Positions 1 to 11,400 of a stretch of 64,000 nt of DNA are shown here, piece by piece; position 1 is the first letter of the stretch; every line of letters begins with the position of its first letter. A model generated the notes under the pieces. The model made no database searches, was not told the origin of the DNA, and saw only the letters and a program-made list of their open reading frames with translations. Origin of the DNA: Aralia elata (Eukaryota > Streptophyta > Magnoliopsida > Apiales > Araliaceae); contig JAVJAP010000114.1 of the NCBI GenBank assembly GCA_034770075.1, positions 124,001 through 188,000 of the forward strand, read 5' to 3'. The position numbers were made by a program, and so were the translations under genes.

Positions 1-491
1 GATGAAATTAAATAATTATTCATGATAATATTTTTTTATCTCTTCTATTATTTATGCTTTTATGTTTAATTGATTTCGCCTTCATGTTTCGTTATTGAAA
101 TACCTTCGTTTTATAGTTCTTATGTGATTTTAAATTAATTAAGAGGTTTTGATAGATTATTGTAAAGATATGAGTTTTTCATAATTCATGCTTGCTCAAA
201 GAAGTTTTGACGGGTTATAGTTAATCCTTAAATTTTTATAGTCTATGTTTGCCCACGTTAATTATAAAATTACTAAATTAAAGGGAAGGGAGATCAAAAT
301 TATAATTAAGTTATAAAAATAGAAGAGATTTAATTACTTGTTATGTTTATTATTTAATGGATTTGGATTCCTAGATTGCTTCCTTATTATTAGTTAGTTT
401 AATTATAGTTAATTAATTCTCAATCTTTACTTCTAATTCGCCTAAAATAGATATTAAGGATACAATAAAATTAATGTAATCTCTGTGGAAT
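1..491. other. AT-rich flank, no gene recognised
   Basis: AT-rich sequence with no ORF of note in any frame. It ends in a short stretch (about 482-488) that resembles a motif inside the element A LTR read on the opposite strand, so it may be part of another truncated retroelement into which A inserted or with which A recombined. That is inference; I can assign no function. Confidence 0.4.
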
Positions 492-2186
492 TATTCTCCA
501 ATTTAAATAATGATAATTATGTACAAGTGTACACGGTCAACGAGTAATAAAGTGATAAAAGAGTGTCGAACCCACAAATAATTATTTAATAATAATTACC
601 AATTACTAACTCATAATCAAAATAATTTTATTTAAACAACTGCAAATTGTGAATAATGATTAGAAATAACTAAACTAAAACTAAGATTAAAAACTAGCAC
701 AAAGGTTGAAATTCAGATATTTAAAGGCTTAAGACTATAATATTCCCAATTATGCAATATAGACTAATTTTTCAATTCACCCAATTATCAAATTCAATAG
801 AGTTGTTAACAGGAATTTAACTTTATTTATAAGCCTTTTCCAAGTGATCAAATAAATTTATCTAACCTAATTAATTTTGCGATATTCCTATGCAAAACTA
901 AAGGATTAAATTCATTAAGCGCCAATTCCCAATAGTTACATGCAGAGAAGAGATATGCCTATTCACTTCACAGCCCTAATTATTCATCCTATGCAAATAA
1001 TTAAGAATACATACTATCATATTCAGATCTAATCCTAGATTTCATCTCCCGAATTCATCTAGAGTATCCCGCTAATTGTTGGTCAGACAATTAATCAATA
1101 AACGCAAAATAAGATAGACAACTCAATATGAATGAATAATTAAAATCAAATAAATAATTAATCCATAAACATAAAAGGTACAATTGTCGTCTTAATTATA
1201 AATTTAGCTCATAACTGAAAAAGAAATCAAATTATTAAAATAATCCATCATGTTCAAGATTACAAAAACTAAAGGAGAAAGGAAGAGATACGAATCTGTG
1301 TTTATGTGCGATCTTCACTTTGTCCTTCAATCCTTGCAATCCTTCCTTAGAATTCTTTTTCAAATCTGAACATTAACCTTCTTCTATTTCTATTCTACTC
1401 TAATCTACAACTAATTATGTTCATCTTCCTAGTTATATGCCTCACATCATGTATTTATAGGTTACAAGTCAAATTCCTAAGCTTAAGAGGAAAAACAACT
1501 CAATTTGGAGTCAAAAACATCAAAAAAACGCGTCCCCGTTTGATCTGGCCTGACCCCGAGCGCCCAGGCGCTGCTCATTGCGCTGGAAATCTTTATCCTA
1601 GCGCCCCTGCGCTGGAAATGAACTAGAAACGAGCGCCCCGGCGCTAGGCCATTTTATGCTCTGATTTTTGTGGGTAAAATGGTCATAACTTTTAATCCAG
1701 GAGGAGTTACGAGGCTTGCCACCTACCAAATCGAAGATATCGACGAGATCTACAACTTTCATTCTTTGAGCATTAAGAGATTCAAGCTGGATCATGGTCG
1801 AAATTAAGCTTAAAGTAGCTGCTATGTAAATGGCAAGCATGGCAACTCTGAGCTTTGATCTCCGTTGATAAAAAGGCCATAACTCTCGCATCTAAACTCC
1901 GATTGAGACGATTCAAGATGTGCCGGAAAACTAAGAAGTAGATCTACAATAAATCCAAGTTCTAAACCAAGAACATGCATCCAACGTACTGTTAAAAGCC
2001 CTGCAATCTTCCCTTCTCGCATTTGCTTGCATATTGTACTCCAAAAGATGTTTGGATTGTGTTTCCTTGTTTCTTCCTACAAAATAACATAAAACACTAT
2101 AAATACCTAATAATAACTTAAAATACTTAAGAATTCACAAATTATCAAGTCAAACGTAGTCAATTCATAGGTATAAAACTCACTCA
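492..2186 (-). repeat. Element A 3' LTR (left copy)
   Basis: Direct repeat of 4782-6444, clearly homologous from about 497. The right end is sharp at the CA dinucleotide at 2185-2186, followed by internal sequence. The left end does not match the TGTTATCC start of the other copy, so the exact boundary is uncertain by several bases. It contains a GC-rich patch with short inverted repeats (about 1553-1650) and two copies of a ~75 bp module (1681-1755 and 1875-1950). Confidence 0.8.
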
Positions 2187-2193
2187 TGAAATA

Positions 2194-2203
2194 CCCCAAA
2201 CTT
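2194..2203 (-). other. Element A polypurine tract, tentative
   Basis: Read on the minus strand this is AAGTTTGGGG, seven bases before the TG that opens the LTR. A purine run here would prime plus-strand DNA synthesis. The short gap to the LTR makes the call tentative. Confidence 0.4.
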
Positions 2204-2639
2204 AAATATTTGCTTGTCCTCAAGCAAAACACCAAGAACAAAACTAAAACAAATAACTAACAACTGACTCGAGCAAGAAATCAATATGAATCTGAACAAT
2301 GGCCTCAAAGATTTTATTGACACGATAACTCAAACAAAATTTCAAGAACATGCAATGATTATAATTTCAACCTAATCATCAGTTCCATATCTACTCAAGA
2401 TCCTTTAAGTGCGTGTGTGCATCCAAATTTTCAAACTAGTCATTACTAAGATAAGACCATATAAACAAATACTCATAAAAGTTTTTCAAAATCAACTCTA
2501 AAAACCTTCTTATCATATCAATCTCCGCTAATAAAGACAAAACATAAAATTTAGAGGATCAAAAAGATATCTCATACATTTAGGCACACTTGAACCCTTT
2601 CCAAGTATTTCAAAAATATCTTCTTCTTTCTTTTTCCTT

Positions 2640-2785
2640 TTTAGTAAGTACATTTTATGCTCTATCTCACTTTCTTTTAAATGAATGCGTTTTACGCTCC
2701 CTCTCATTTTTTCTCGCACGAGTGCGTTTTACGCTCCTTCTCGTACCTGTGTTTATGGGTGAGTACGTTTTACGCTCCATCTCAA
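2640..2785. repeat. Short degenerate tandem motif array inside element A
   Basis: Four imperfect copies of a motif like GCGTTTTACGCTCC followed by TCTC occur at roughly 35-45 base spacing. They lie in the untranslated part between the protease remnant and the 3' LTR. No coding potential is visible. Confidence 0.6.
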
Positions 2786-3529
2786 CCTACCACATAATTC
2801 ATTCTTTATACTCAAGAAGGTTCAAAATTCAAAATTTTTAAATAATCCAAGATTTCCCCCAAACTTATGTTAATGCGTAAATTTTACTTCGAATAATGCT
2901 CAAATATGTCTTTAAAGTTGCAATGATATCCCCCATAAATATTCAACCAAAATTTGTTCCTTAAGACACAACTAGCTAAACAGATGGATATGTGCTTTGA
3001 AGTTCAAAAAGATCACAAACAGTGTAAAACCAACTCATAAATCAAAATATAAACTAGCATGTTTCCCAACTTCACAAGAGTTAGACATTAAACTTATTTT
3101 TCCTCCTTTTATCATCGGCCATAATCAAATACAATCAAACCATTGCTCATTTATCCTAAAAACATACTATCTAACATGCAAACCTAATAAACTAAAATAA
3201 CTAAAACAAAACAAGACCGCCCCCAAACTTAAATTAGACATTGTCCTCAATGGCTAAAATAGAAAAAAGTAAAGCAAAGGACTTCCCTGAAAATATAGCA
3301 ATCTTCCTCCTTGTCTGCTAAGTCTGAAGAATAGGCTAGGCACATTGGAATGACGAATGCACTACACTTAAATTGGACTCGAATAACCTATAAACACAAT
3401 AGAAGCAAGTTTATTAACAAGTATGAAACCTAATAAAATAAATAAAAACAAAAACTAAAAATTAAACTTGGGTTGCCTCCCAATAAGTGCTTAGTTTACA
3501 GTTTCAGCTTGACTGCTTCAAAATTTTTT

Positions 3530-4063
3530 TTATCCAATTCCCCTCCGATAATTGAGGAACGGAGCCATTAGTAATAATGTAACTTTCGAGGGATTTGCTT
3601 TAGTAGGGGCTATAGATTCAAGTTCATCTAGCTTGTAACTCTTAGATAAAATCTCATTTATGTATTCCAAATAGCTAGACATTTGTTCCATTGTGTCTGA
3701 GGATGGATTAGTAAAATCAAGCTTCTCAAGCTTAATTGGATCCTCATTTATCTTCTCATGGACCCCTTCTTCATCACACGATGACTCCAAATTTATGATA
3801 GCTCCATTGTCACATAGAGCTTTGCCGACGATATGACTACCAATTGGGCAGGGATTTGCAAAACTACCCAGATCCTTGAACTTTGGTGGAGAAGGTACAT
3901 GGGGTACTAATAACATAGGATCATCAGCGTTGGAACTCAATTCTAGATCTTCTTCGGCTGTATTTTCCCGATCCCTACTTGTCTCCTCCATATCAAAATC
4001 ATCATCAATTAGCACGTCCGGTTGTAACTTTGGAGCGGGCAATCCATCAGTCTCGAGAACCAC
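3530..4063 (-). pseudogene. Element A retroviral-type aspartic protease fragment
   Basis: An open stretch of 177 codons. Near residues 65-95 it reads FANPCPIGSHIVGKALCDNG followed by A and INLE. This matches the start of the protease domain in plant Athila/Tat polyproteins, whose usual active-site motif is C-D-[SL]-G-A. Here the serine is replaced by asparagine (CDNGA), so the catalytic motif is altered. The preceding acidic region fits the linker between Gag and protease. No reverse transcriptase follows. It is a decayed piece of a polyprotein, not a gene in its own right. Confidence 0.65.
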
Positions 4064-4297
4064 GTCACTGGGTCATGCACAATGATAGCTATTGTTGAAG
4101 GCATTGATAAGCTGTCCCATCTTGTTCTCAAGATTTTGAATCGACACTGCTTGGCATTTTATATTTAAAATCCACTTGGTTCAATAGCTTATCTTGATCG
4201 TTCCGTCTCTTCTCTGAAGCTGTAATGAATTTCATCAAGGTTTCCTCTAAACTCAGTTTCCTTTCTTTTTCAGATGAAGGGGATGAATCTTGATATT

Positions 4298-4621
4298 CTA
4301 GAGTGTATAATAGGCTTGGAGTAAAGGTTTGGACTTAATTATTATGGCTCCATGAAAAATCTGGGTGATACCCCCAATCTTGATGATAATTATTGGGATA
4401 TGCATAATTATTGGGGTAATCGCCGAAATTGCACCATACTGCATCGACTCAAAATTGATGGCGCATTGATGACTCGCATGATTTCCAGCATAATAATCAC
4501 AAATCACCGCTACACTTTGAATCCGTTGTACTGCTAAAGTGTCAAACTTCCTCGAAAGTGTCTCAATCTGTGCTGACAATTCATCGAGTTCATAAATCTC
4601 TATTGCTCTTGGTTGAGTCAT
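4298..4621 (-). pseudogene. Element A Gag zinc-knuckle fragment
   Basis: A 107-codon open stretch containing CDYYAGNHASHQC at about residues 41-53. Plant Athila/Tat Gag proteins carry a C-x2-C-x3-H-x4-C knuckle here. In this copy the second cysteine is tyrosine, so zinc binding is probably lost. The region before it looks like the end of Gag; downstream reading degenerates into isoleucine-rich nonsense. It lies upstream, in minus-strand order, of the protease fragment, which is the expected gag-then-protease arrangement. Confidence 0.6.
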
Positions 4622-4757
4622 TCTCGTATAAGGCCACTGTTAGTCAAAGTTAGCCATGGTGTACCTCAAAAGGAAGTAAAACAGAAAAATAAATAAATAA
4701 AAATAAAACGTTTAAATTAAGATTAATTTAATTGAAATTAAAAATTATTAAATTAAT

Positions 4758-4775
4758 TCCCCGGCAACGGCGCCA
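4758..4775 (-). other. Element A primer binding site (tRNA-Asp type)
   Basis: On the minus strand this reads TGGCGCCGTTGCCGGGGA, which is complementary to the 3' end of plant tRNA-Asp including the CCA tail. It lies six bases inside the right LTR, as expected for the site where first-strand synthesis is primed. It fixes the element's orientation as minus. Confidence 0.9.
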
Positions 4776-4781
4776 AAAACT

Positions 4782-6444
4782 TGTTATCCAATTTAAATAA
4801 TGACAATTACGTGCAACTGTACACGATCAACAAGTAATAAAGTGATAAAAGAGTGTCGAACCCACAGAGAATTATTTAATAATAATTACCAATTACTGAC
4901 TCATAATCAAAATAATTTTATTTAAACAACTGCAAATTGTGAATAATGATTAGAAATAACTAAACTAAAACTAAGATTAAAAACTAGCATAAAGGTTGAA
5001 ATTCAGTTAAAGGCTTAAGACTACAATATTTCCAATTATGCAATTATCAAATTCAATAGAGTTGTTAACATGAATTTAACTTTATTTATAAACCCTTTTC
5101 CAAGTGATCAAATAAATTTATGTAACCCTATTAATTCTGCGATATTCCTATGCAAAACTAAAGGATTAAATTCATTAAGCCCCAATTCCCAATAGTTACA
5201 TTCAGCGAAGAGATATCGCTATTCACTTCACAACCCTAATTATTCATCCTATGCAAATAATTAAGAATGCATGTTATCATATTCAGATCTAACCCTAGAT
5301 TTCATCTCCCGAATTCATCTAGAGTATCCCGCTAATTGTTGGCCATACAATTAATCAATAAACGCAAAATACGATAGACAACTCAATATGAATGAATAAT
5401 TAAAATCAAATAAATAATTAATCCATAAACATAAAAGGTTCAATTGCAGTCTTAATTATAAATTTAGCTCATAACTGAAAAAGAAATCAAATTATTAAAA
5501 TAATCCATCATGTTCAAGATTACAAAATTTAAAAGAGAAAGGAAGAGATAAGAATCTGTGTTTATGCGCGATCTTCACTTTGGCCTTCAATCCTTGCAAT
5601 CCTTCCTTAGAATTCTTTTTCAGATCTAAAAATTAACCTTCTTCTATTTCTATTCTACTCTAATCTACTACTAATTATGTTCATCTTCCTAGTTATATGT
5701 CTCACATCATGTATTTATAGGTTAAAAGTCAAATTCATAAGCTTAGGAGGAAAAGTAACTCAATTTGGAGTCAAAAACATCAAAAAACGCGTCCTCATTT
5801 GATCTGGCCTGACCCCGAGAACCCCGACACTGCTCATGGCACTGGAAATCTGTATCCTAGCGCCCCGGTGCTGGAAATAAACTAGAAACGAGCGCCCCGG
5901 CACTAGGCCATTTTCTGCTCTAACATGTGTGGGTAAAATGGTCATAACTTTTGATCCGGGAGGAGTTACGGGGCCTGCCACCTACCAAATCGAAGATATC
6001 GACGAGATTTACAACTTTCATTCTTTGAGCATTGAGAGATTCGAGTTGGATCATAGTCAAAATTGAGCTTAAAGTAGCTGTTATGTAAATGGCAAGCATG
6101 ACAACTCTGAGCTTTGATCTCCGTTGATAAAAAGGCCATAACTCTCGCATCTAAACTCCGATTGAGACGATTCAAGATGTTTCGGAAAACTAAGTAGATC
6201 TACAATAAAATCCAAGTTTCAAACCAAGAACATGCATCCAACGTAATGTTAAAAGCCCTGCAATCTTCCTTTCACTTATTTACTTGCATATTGTACTCCA
6301 AAAGATGTCTGGATTGCGTTTCCTTGTTTCTTCCTGAAAAATAACATAAAAACACTATAAATACCTAATAATAACTTAAAATACTTAAGAATTCTCAAAT
6401 TATCGCGTCAAACGTAGTCAATTCATAGGTATAAAACCCACTCA
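4782..6444 (-). repeat. Element A 5' LTR (right copy)
   Basis: 1663 bases, opening with TGTTATCC and closing with CA in plus orientation. It is homologous to 497-2186 throughout. It carries the same GC-rich patch (5812-5910) and the same two ~75 bp modules (from 5940 and from 6134). Confidence 0.85.
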
Positions 6445-7581
6445 TCAGGGTTCGAGCTGTACTTGTCAGTTCTTCAATTTGACATTGTGCACTTCGAGTT
6501 AGTAATTTTTATCACACAATTTCTTATCTACATATCCTATCAAAAGTTGGTGGAGATCCTCACGTATATTACAAATATCATATATATGAGTAATTTTCGG
6601 ACTGATGTTCGCATCACCTGCTAACTGCACAATCACATTAGTAGCATTACTAAAGATATTCACATACATGTTATCCAATGTAATGCTAGAACTAATGCCA
6701 AAACAGACACTACAAGAGTTTCATGAGTACTTGCTAAAAAACATGCAGAAAAATAAGAAACTCATATTTTTTTTTGTGGCATTCCATCACACACATAGTA
6801 AGTATCAACCCAAGCCACCTCACAATGCCAAATTAGTTGTACGAAAAGAAAGAAATTAAAGAGATTGAAGGAGTTCATATTTTTTATCCATTTGTAATAT
6901 CTATATGCACAAGTATATCCATGATAATAATCGCATGATTTTTTTTTCTCCTTCTTATCTTTAAAGGCTGAATATATTACTGCATTTATAACCGTCAAGG
7001 ATTGCTCCAGCTTTATAAAGTAGAGTAATAAAGTTGGATAAAAAAAATAACAGCTAATTTAGTGTTAAAAAAATTGTGCAACCTCATTTGTTTTGAAATT
7101 TACTCCTTAGGAAATAGAAACAGTTATTTTAAAAACTCAAAAAAATTACTTCTCTTTTCCACTTTATTATCAATTCATACTTTTTCTCCAATATTTTCTT
7201 ACTCATTCTTTCAAAAGTTATTTAAATATTTTATTTAATTACACACGCTAGTGTGTACAAGGAATACTAATCTTATTTTATAAAGACATTTCTTCTACAA
7301 GTTTTTATGTTGAATATAACATTAATTTCACCGCCATGAAAAAAGTGTGATAAATAATTATTAAGAAATTATGATCAGCTTTTATATTTGAAACAAAAGT
7401 GTTACTGATAATATCATGATTAACTTTTGAAAGTCAAAGACGTACGTTTTCAAATTTAAAATTGAGACGGTTCATTAAAAATAATTTCATTAATATTATG
7501 TTTCCATAATCATGAATTTCACCTAAAAATACTTAGACACTAATACAATTTAGGGTTGTTTACATAAGTATACAACATATA
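6445..7581. other. AT-rich spacer between element A and the MULE
   Basis: No intact gene. On the minus strand around 6478-6640 one frame stays open for about 45 codons (ending ..GYVDKKLCDKNY) and could be an exon scrap, but I do not recognise it. A stretch near 7450-7485 closely resembles 63438-63472 at the far end of the window. Confidence 0.5.
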
Positions 7582-7625
7582 AAAAATTATTACAAGAATA
7601 ATGCATCAACTAGATAATTATAGAA
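7582..7625 (+). repeat. MULE left terminal inverted repeat
   Basis: Matches the reverse complement of 49762-49805. The core is ATTACAAGAATARTGCA with one difference, flanked by an A-rich start and weaker similarity inward for perhaps 40-80 bases. The exact outer base is uncertain because of A/T runs. Confidence 0.6.
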
Positions 7626-7872
7626 ACAGTGAAATATTGTATAATAATTTTAACAAAAGTGCAAAACACGTTATTATATCCAATCCAATTAAATTTGAAA
7701 ACCCTTAATTTAAGGAAAAAACTACTCCACTTACCTTGGCAGTTACCAACTAACCCAAAAAATTCAAAAATCACGTTTCAGAAGAAGGTATCCAACGAAG
7801 AACAGGAAAAAAAAAACAAAACTCCATCGATCATACCTCTGCTGTAATCAAGGATCAATGGAGGAGTAATAC

Positions 7873-8098
7873 AGCAGAAATCTGGTTCAAAATCAACAAG
7901 AAGAAAAACCAGAGCATCCGAAAATCAAAAAAAACCGATCAAACGATATCGGTAACGAAATCAACAAGTTGATTCTGAAACACAGAAATCTGGTTCAAAA
8001 TTAACAAGAAGCAAAAACAGAGCATCCGAAAATCAAAAAAAAACCCGATCAAACGATATCGGTAACGAAATCAACAAGTTGATTCTGAAACAGGGAAT
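7873..8098 (+). repeat. Tandem duplication (~113 bp unit, two copies) in transposase leader
   Basis: Two nearly identical head-to-tail copies, each starting CAGAAATCTGGTTCAAAA and ending AAGTTGATTCTGAAACA. They sit between the MULE left end and the first splice-donor-like site, in the putative 5' untranslated leader of the transposase gene. Confidence 0.85.
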
Positions 8099-8099
8099 T

Positions 8100-8130
8100 G
8101 AATCTGCAGACAAACTACAAAGGTATGTAT
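8100..8130 (+). other. Putative 5' UTR exon end and splice donor of transposase transcript
   Basis: ACAAAG|GTATGTAT at 8117-8130 is a strong donor consensus (GT at 8123-8124). The first good acceptor before the transposase ATG is TTTCAG at 12033-12038. If used, the leader intron is ~3.9 kb, of which 3.4 kb is the inserted solo LTR. This is inferred from the sequence pattern only. Confidence 0.4.
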
Positions 8131-8401
8131 CAATTAACCAGAATTAATAGATTTTTATCAATTGATTTCAAATAATTTTTGAAAAATACGTTTGTATGAT
8201 TTATACAAATAAATAGAATTTGAAAAATCAACGGTTGATGTGTAGAATTCAGTACAAAATCATAATTTGGAGACATTCATATAAAATTATGGTTACCTTC
8301 ATTTAATTGTTAATTAATTTGCAATTAACCTTCGCATAAGCATAAATTATGAGTTTCTGATAAATGATTAGAAAACAGTATTTATCAAAAGCGTTGATAC
8401 T

Positions 8402-8406
8402 AATAA
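8402..8406. repeat. Target-site duplication of the solo LTR (left copy)
   Basis: AATAA here and again at 11772-11776, immediately outside the solo LTR ends. Confidence 0.85.
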
Positions 8407-11400
8407 TGTGACACCCCCAAATTCAGGTACCAATACCTCGAATTTGGTGCTCACGATAAAATGCATCCATACACCTCCAAACAACATAAATCAACTAATG
8501 CGGAATAAAATAAACATATGTTGTTCATTACAAAAGGTTCACTACGGTCCCAAGGTCTATAACCTTAAATAAATACATCGCAGAATACATTAATAATACA
8601 AAACTATTCCACGATTACATAACGGGATAGTACATATAACTATTTCTTAAGCTTTCCTTTGCCTTTGTCCGCTTTGGAACTCCCCGGCTTAACTGCAATA
8701 GGTTCATGATATAGCAAGGGTGAGCAACTACTTTGCTCAGCAAGTTTAAAATGAATAAAGGAGATATATCATGAATGAATAAGAATAATAGCTGCATAGA
8801 TCAACAATTTATGAACATTGATGAAATAGCTGAAATGACATAATCAAAGTCCAAATGAAACAATGAATAATGATTATTTACTGCTGAGTGGTCCAACCGA
8901 CCATGAACTTTTGGCCAAAGAGTCAATCATTCAACTAACTCTTTTAAAACCTGGCCCCGTCAGTTGTACTCGAGGGGATCAGCCTCTCGTACACCATGTA
9001 TATGCATAACATTTAACTCTGACTGCATCGAATAACCGACACATTATAATCCCCTACATAAGGGTTGCTCTCTCAGTCCAAGAATCCGCACCGACAATCA
9101 GTTTGGGTAGCTTTTAAAATAATAATCTGTACATGTCTAACCGAAACAAATGGCGTAGACTATCTCCTTAAACAGTTCATGAATGAAGAACTTAAACGTT
9201 TAACAATCCAACAATAGATAATGAATTCAAATGCATAAGCTGCGAATATCAATAATTATCTTGGAAGTGGAGTAATTGACAATAATTAGTCCACTAATAT
9301 GATTCAAAAGTAATAACTCAATTTGAGTCATGAAATTTGCATCAATATACAACCTGTATAAAATATGAAACCTGCTCAAAATATAATTCGAGTAAGGTTA
9401 AGGAAAACTTGCCCAACACAAGGGTTAGACAAGCGTTAGGAAACTTGCATAACATACACCTGTTTTGCACGAAATAAAAAGAATAGTGCATAAGGTTTAG
9501 AAACTTGCCCAACACAAGGGTTAGACAAGGGATAGGGAACTTGCCTGATGCGCTGCTACAATATTATAACACACGCTCCTTAATATCCTACACAATTAAG
9601 TACATGTTTACATAACAATTAGTCACATTCCAAATAATGGTTCAAAACCGACGCTGCATCATTAAAACACATTGATTGCCACTACGACTACCCAGTCGGG
9701 GGTCTCGCTCCCCGGTGAGCGAGCGGCTGCCCAGCTCGCTGGTGAGCTGGCGGGGGTCGGGGGGCAGCGCCCCCTAGAAACCAAGCCTAAATTGCAATTA
9801 GATTATACAATTTCCGCCTTAAGACAATACTAATTTGATTGACATTTAATAAATAATTAAGCATTTAGGGCTTAACAAAATATGCTTAGTTAACATGTCT
9901 AATCATTTAATACAAGGAAATATATAAGTGTTGGACCCGTTTGAAAAGGATTCATTAGGCCTGACCCGATCCGACCCGGTCTGACTAACCCAACCTGGCC
10001 CAAACACGGAGCTGGCGCTGCAGCGCCGAGCCCAAACACTGGACCTCACGCTGCGGCGTGAGTCCCGTGTTTTCTCAATGACAGGGTCTCACGCTGCGGC
10101 GTGAGCCTTAAGGCTTGGGCTTCACGCTGCGGCGTGAGCCCCGGTCTTTCCCCACTTGCCCCTCGCTGCAGCGTGGGCTGCAAGGCTAATGGGTGGCGCT
10201 GCGGCGCGACTCTCCAGTAGCCAGATTCTGGGTTTGTTTCCAGAACGCGACTCCGACCTCCAGCCACTCCAACCTCCATATCTCCTTCAATACACATGCA
10301 AATTGGTCCATTCCGGACTCTATGGACTCCTAACTCATGGGGCTACAACATATCAAAAATGCAGAGCTACCCATTAACATTAACATGGTCAAATCCTAAG
10401 CCAAAGTGTAAAGTTCATACTCTGTTCTTCGAGTTCTTGACATGTTTTACAAGAATCATTACTACGAACTCGTTTTAACTCCTTTTTGGTCCATTCCAAC
10501 TGGGTTAGCTTCGTAACCCATTGAACTACAATACCATAGCAACAAATAAAATTAACAAACACGAAATCATAGCTTTACAGTCCTCTAAAAAGTCTGAATG
10601 TCCAAGTTCATGTCCAAAGTCCATAGTTCTTGCTCCATTAAGCCAAGGTAAGGATTTCTTGTGTTTTTGTTCCACTTTAAAGGTATTAATAGCTTACATA
10701 GTCTCTTAACAACATTTACAAACAATCACAACAAACAAAAACACCAAGAATCGCCAAAGATCCGACCCACAAGCTTAAGAGCTTAAAACTAAGAAAAACT
10801 TGAAAAGTTTAACAAGAAATCGAATGGAAAAGGATTTGGTTGATTGTTTACCTCTGTAAATCCTTCCTAGATGTTAAGAAGCTTGGCTAGGCTTGATTTT
10901 GAAGGTCCTTCTTGCTTGGTTCCTCCACCCGTGCCCTTTTCTTCTTCCTCCTTCCTTTTCCGGCGAGTTCTTCCTCTTTTCCGGCGACTTCTTCCTCCTT
11001 TCCGGCGAGCTCCCTCTCTCTCTCTCCCTCTCTCTCTCTCTGCAGAATGGTTTGAATGAGGAGCTGATGGATTGCCAAGGAGAATGAATGTTTGAATTTG
11101 GGAGGAGTGGAGTGAATTAGGGAGAGTGGAAGAAAAATGAAAATGGGGTTGGTTGCTCAAGGAGCTTGCCGGCAACCTCCCTCTTGCTTAATTCTAATTG
11201 GTCCAAATTGAGGGATTGGTTCTCTCTTGGGGTAACAAGCCAAAATAAATACCCGAAAGTACCAAAAATATATCCGAAAACTCCCACTTTTGTACCAAAA
11301 CTGGTAAATAACTCTACCCAAAATTAAAATGGGTACTCCCATAATTATTGGGATGTATAAAAATAATTATTATGGGATTTGTCCATTTATTCGGAACACC

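Larger units (their letters stand above)
492..6444 (-). mobile_element. Element A: non-autonomous Ty3/gypsy LTR retrotransposon
   Basis: Two direct copies of a ~1.7 kb LTR flank ~2.6 kb of internal sequence. The primer binding site lies beside the right-hand LTR, so the element reads on the minus strand and the right LTR is its 5' LTR. The interior holds only a Gag zinc-knuckle fragment and an aspartic-protease fragment. Reverse transcriptase, RNase H and integrase are absent, so it could move only with proteins from another element. The tRNA-Asp-type primer site and the protease motif resemble the Athila/Tat branch of plant Ty3/gypsy; the lineage is inference. The LTRs differ by many substitutions and a ~30 bp indel, so the insertion looks older than B, C or D. 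The left end is irregular and I found no target-site duplication. Confidence 0.8.

Noticed and set aside
4758..4775. Possible tRNA-Asp gene
   Set aside because: Only the 18-base complement of the tRNA 3' end is present; it is a primer binding site.
7573..7581. ATATAAAA shared by both MULE flanks as a target duplication
   Set aside because: Placing it outside the inverted repeats would shift the right end by about ten bases and break the repeat pairing; AT-rich chance match.
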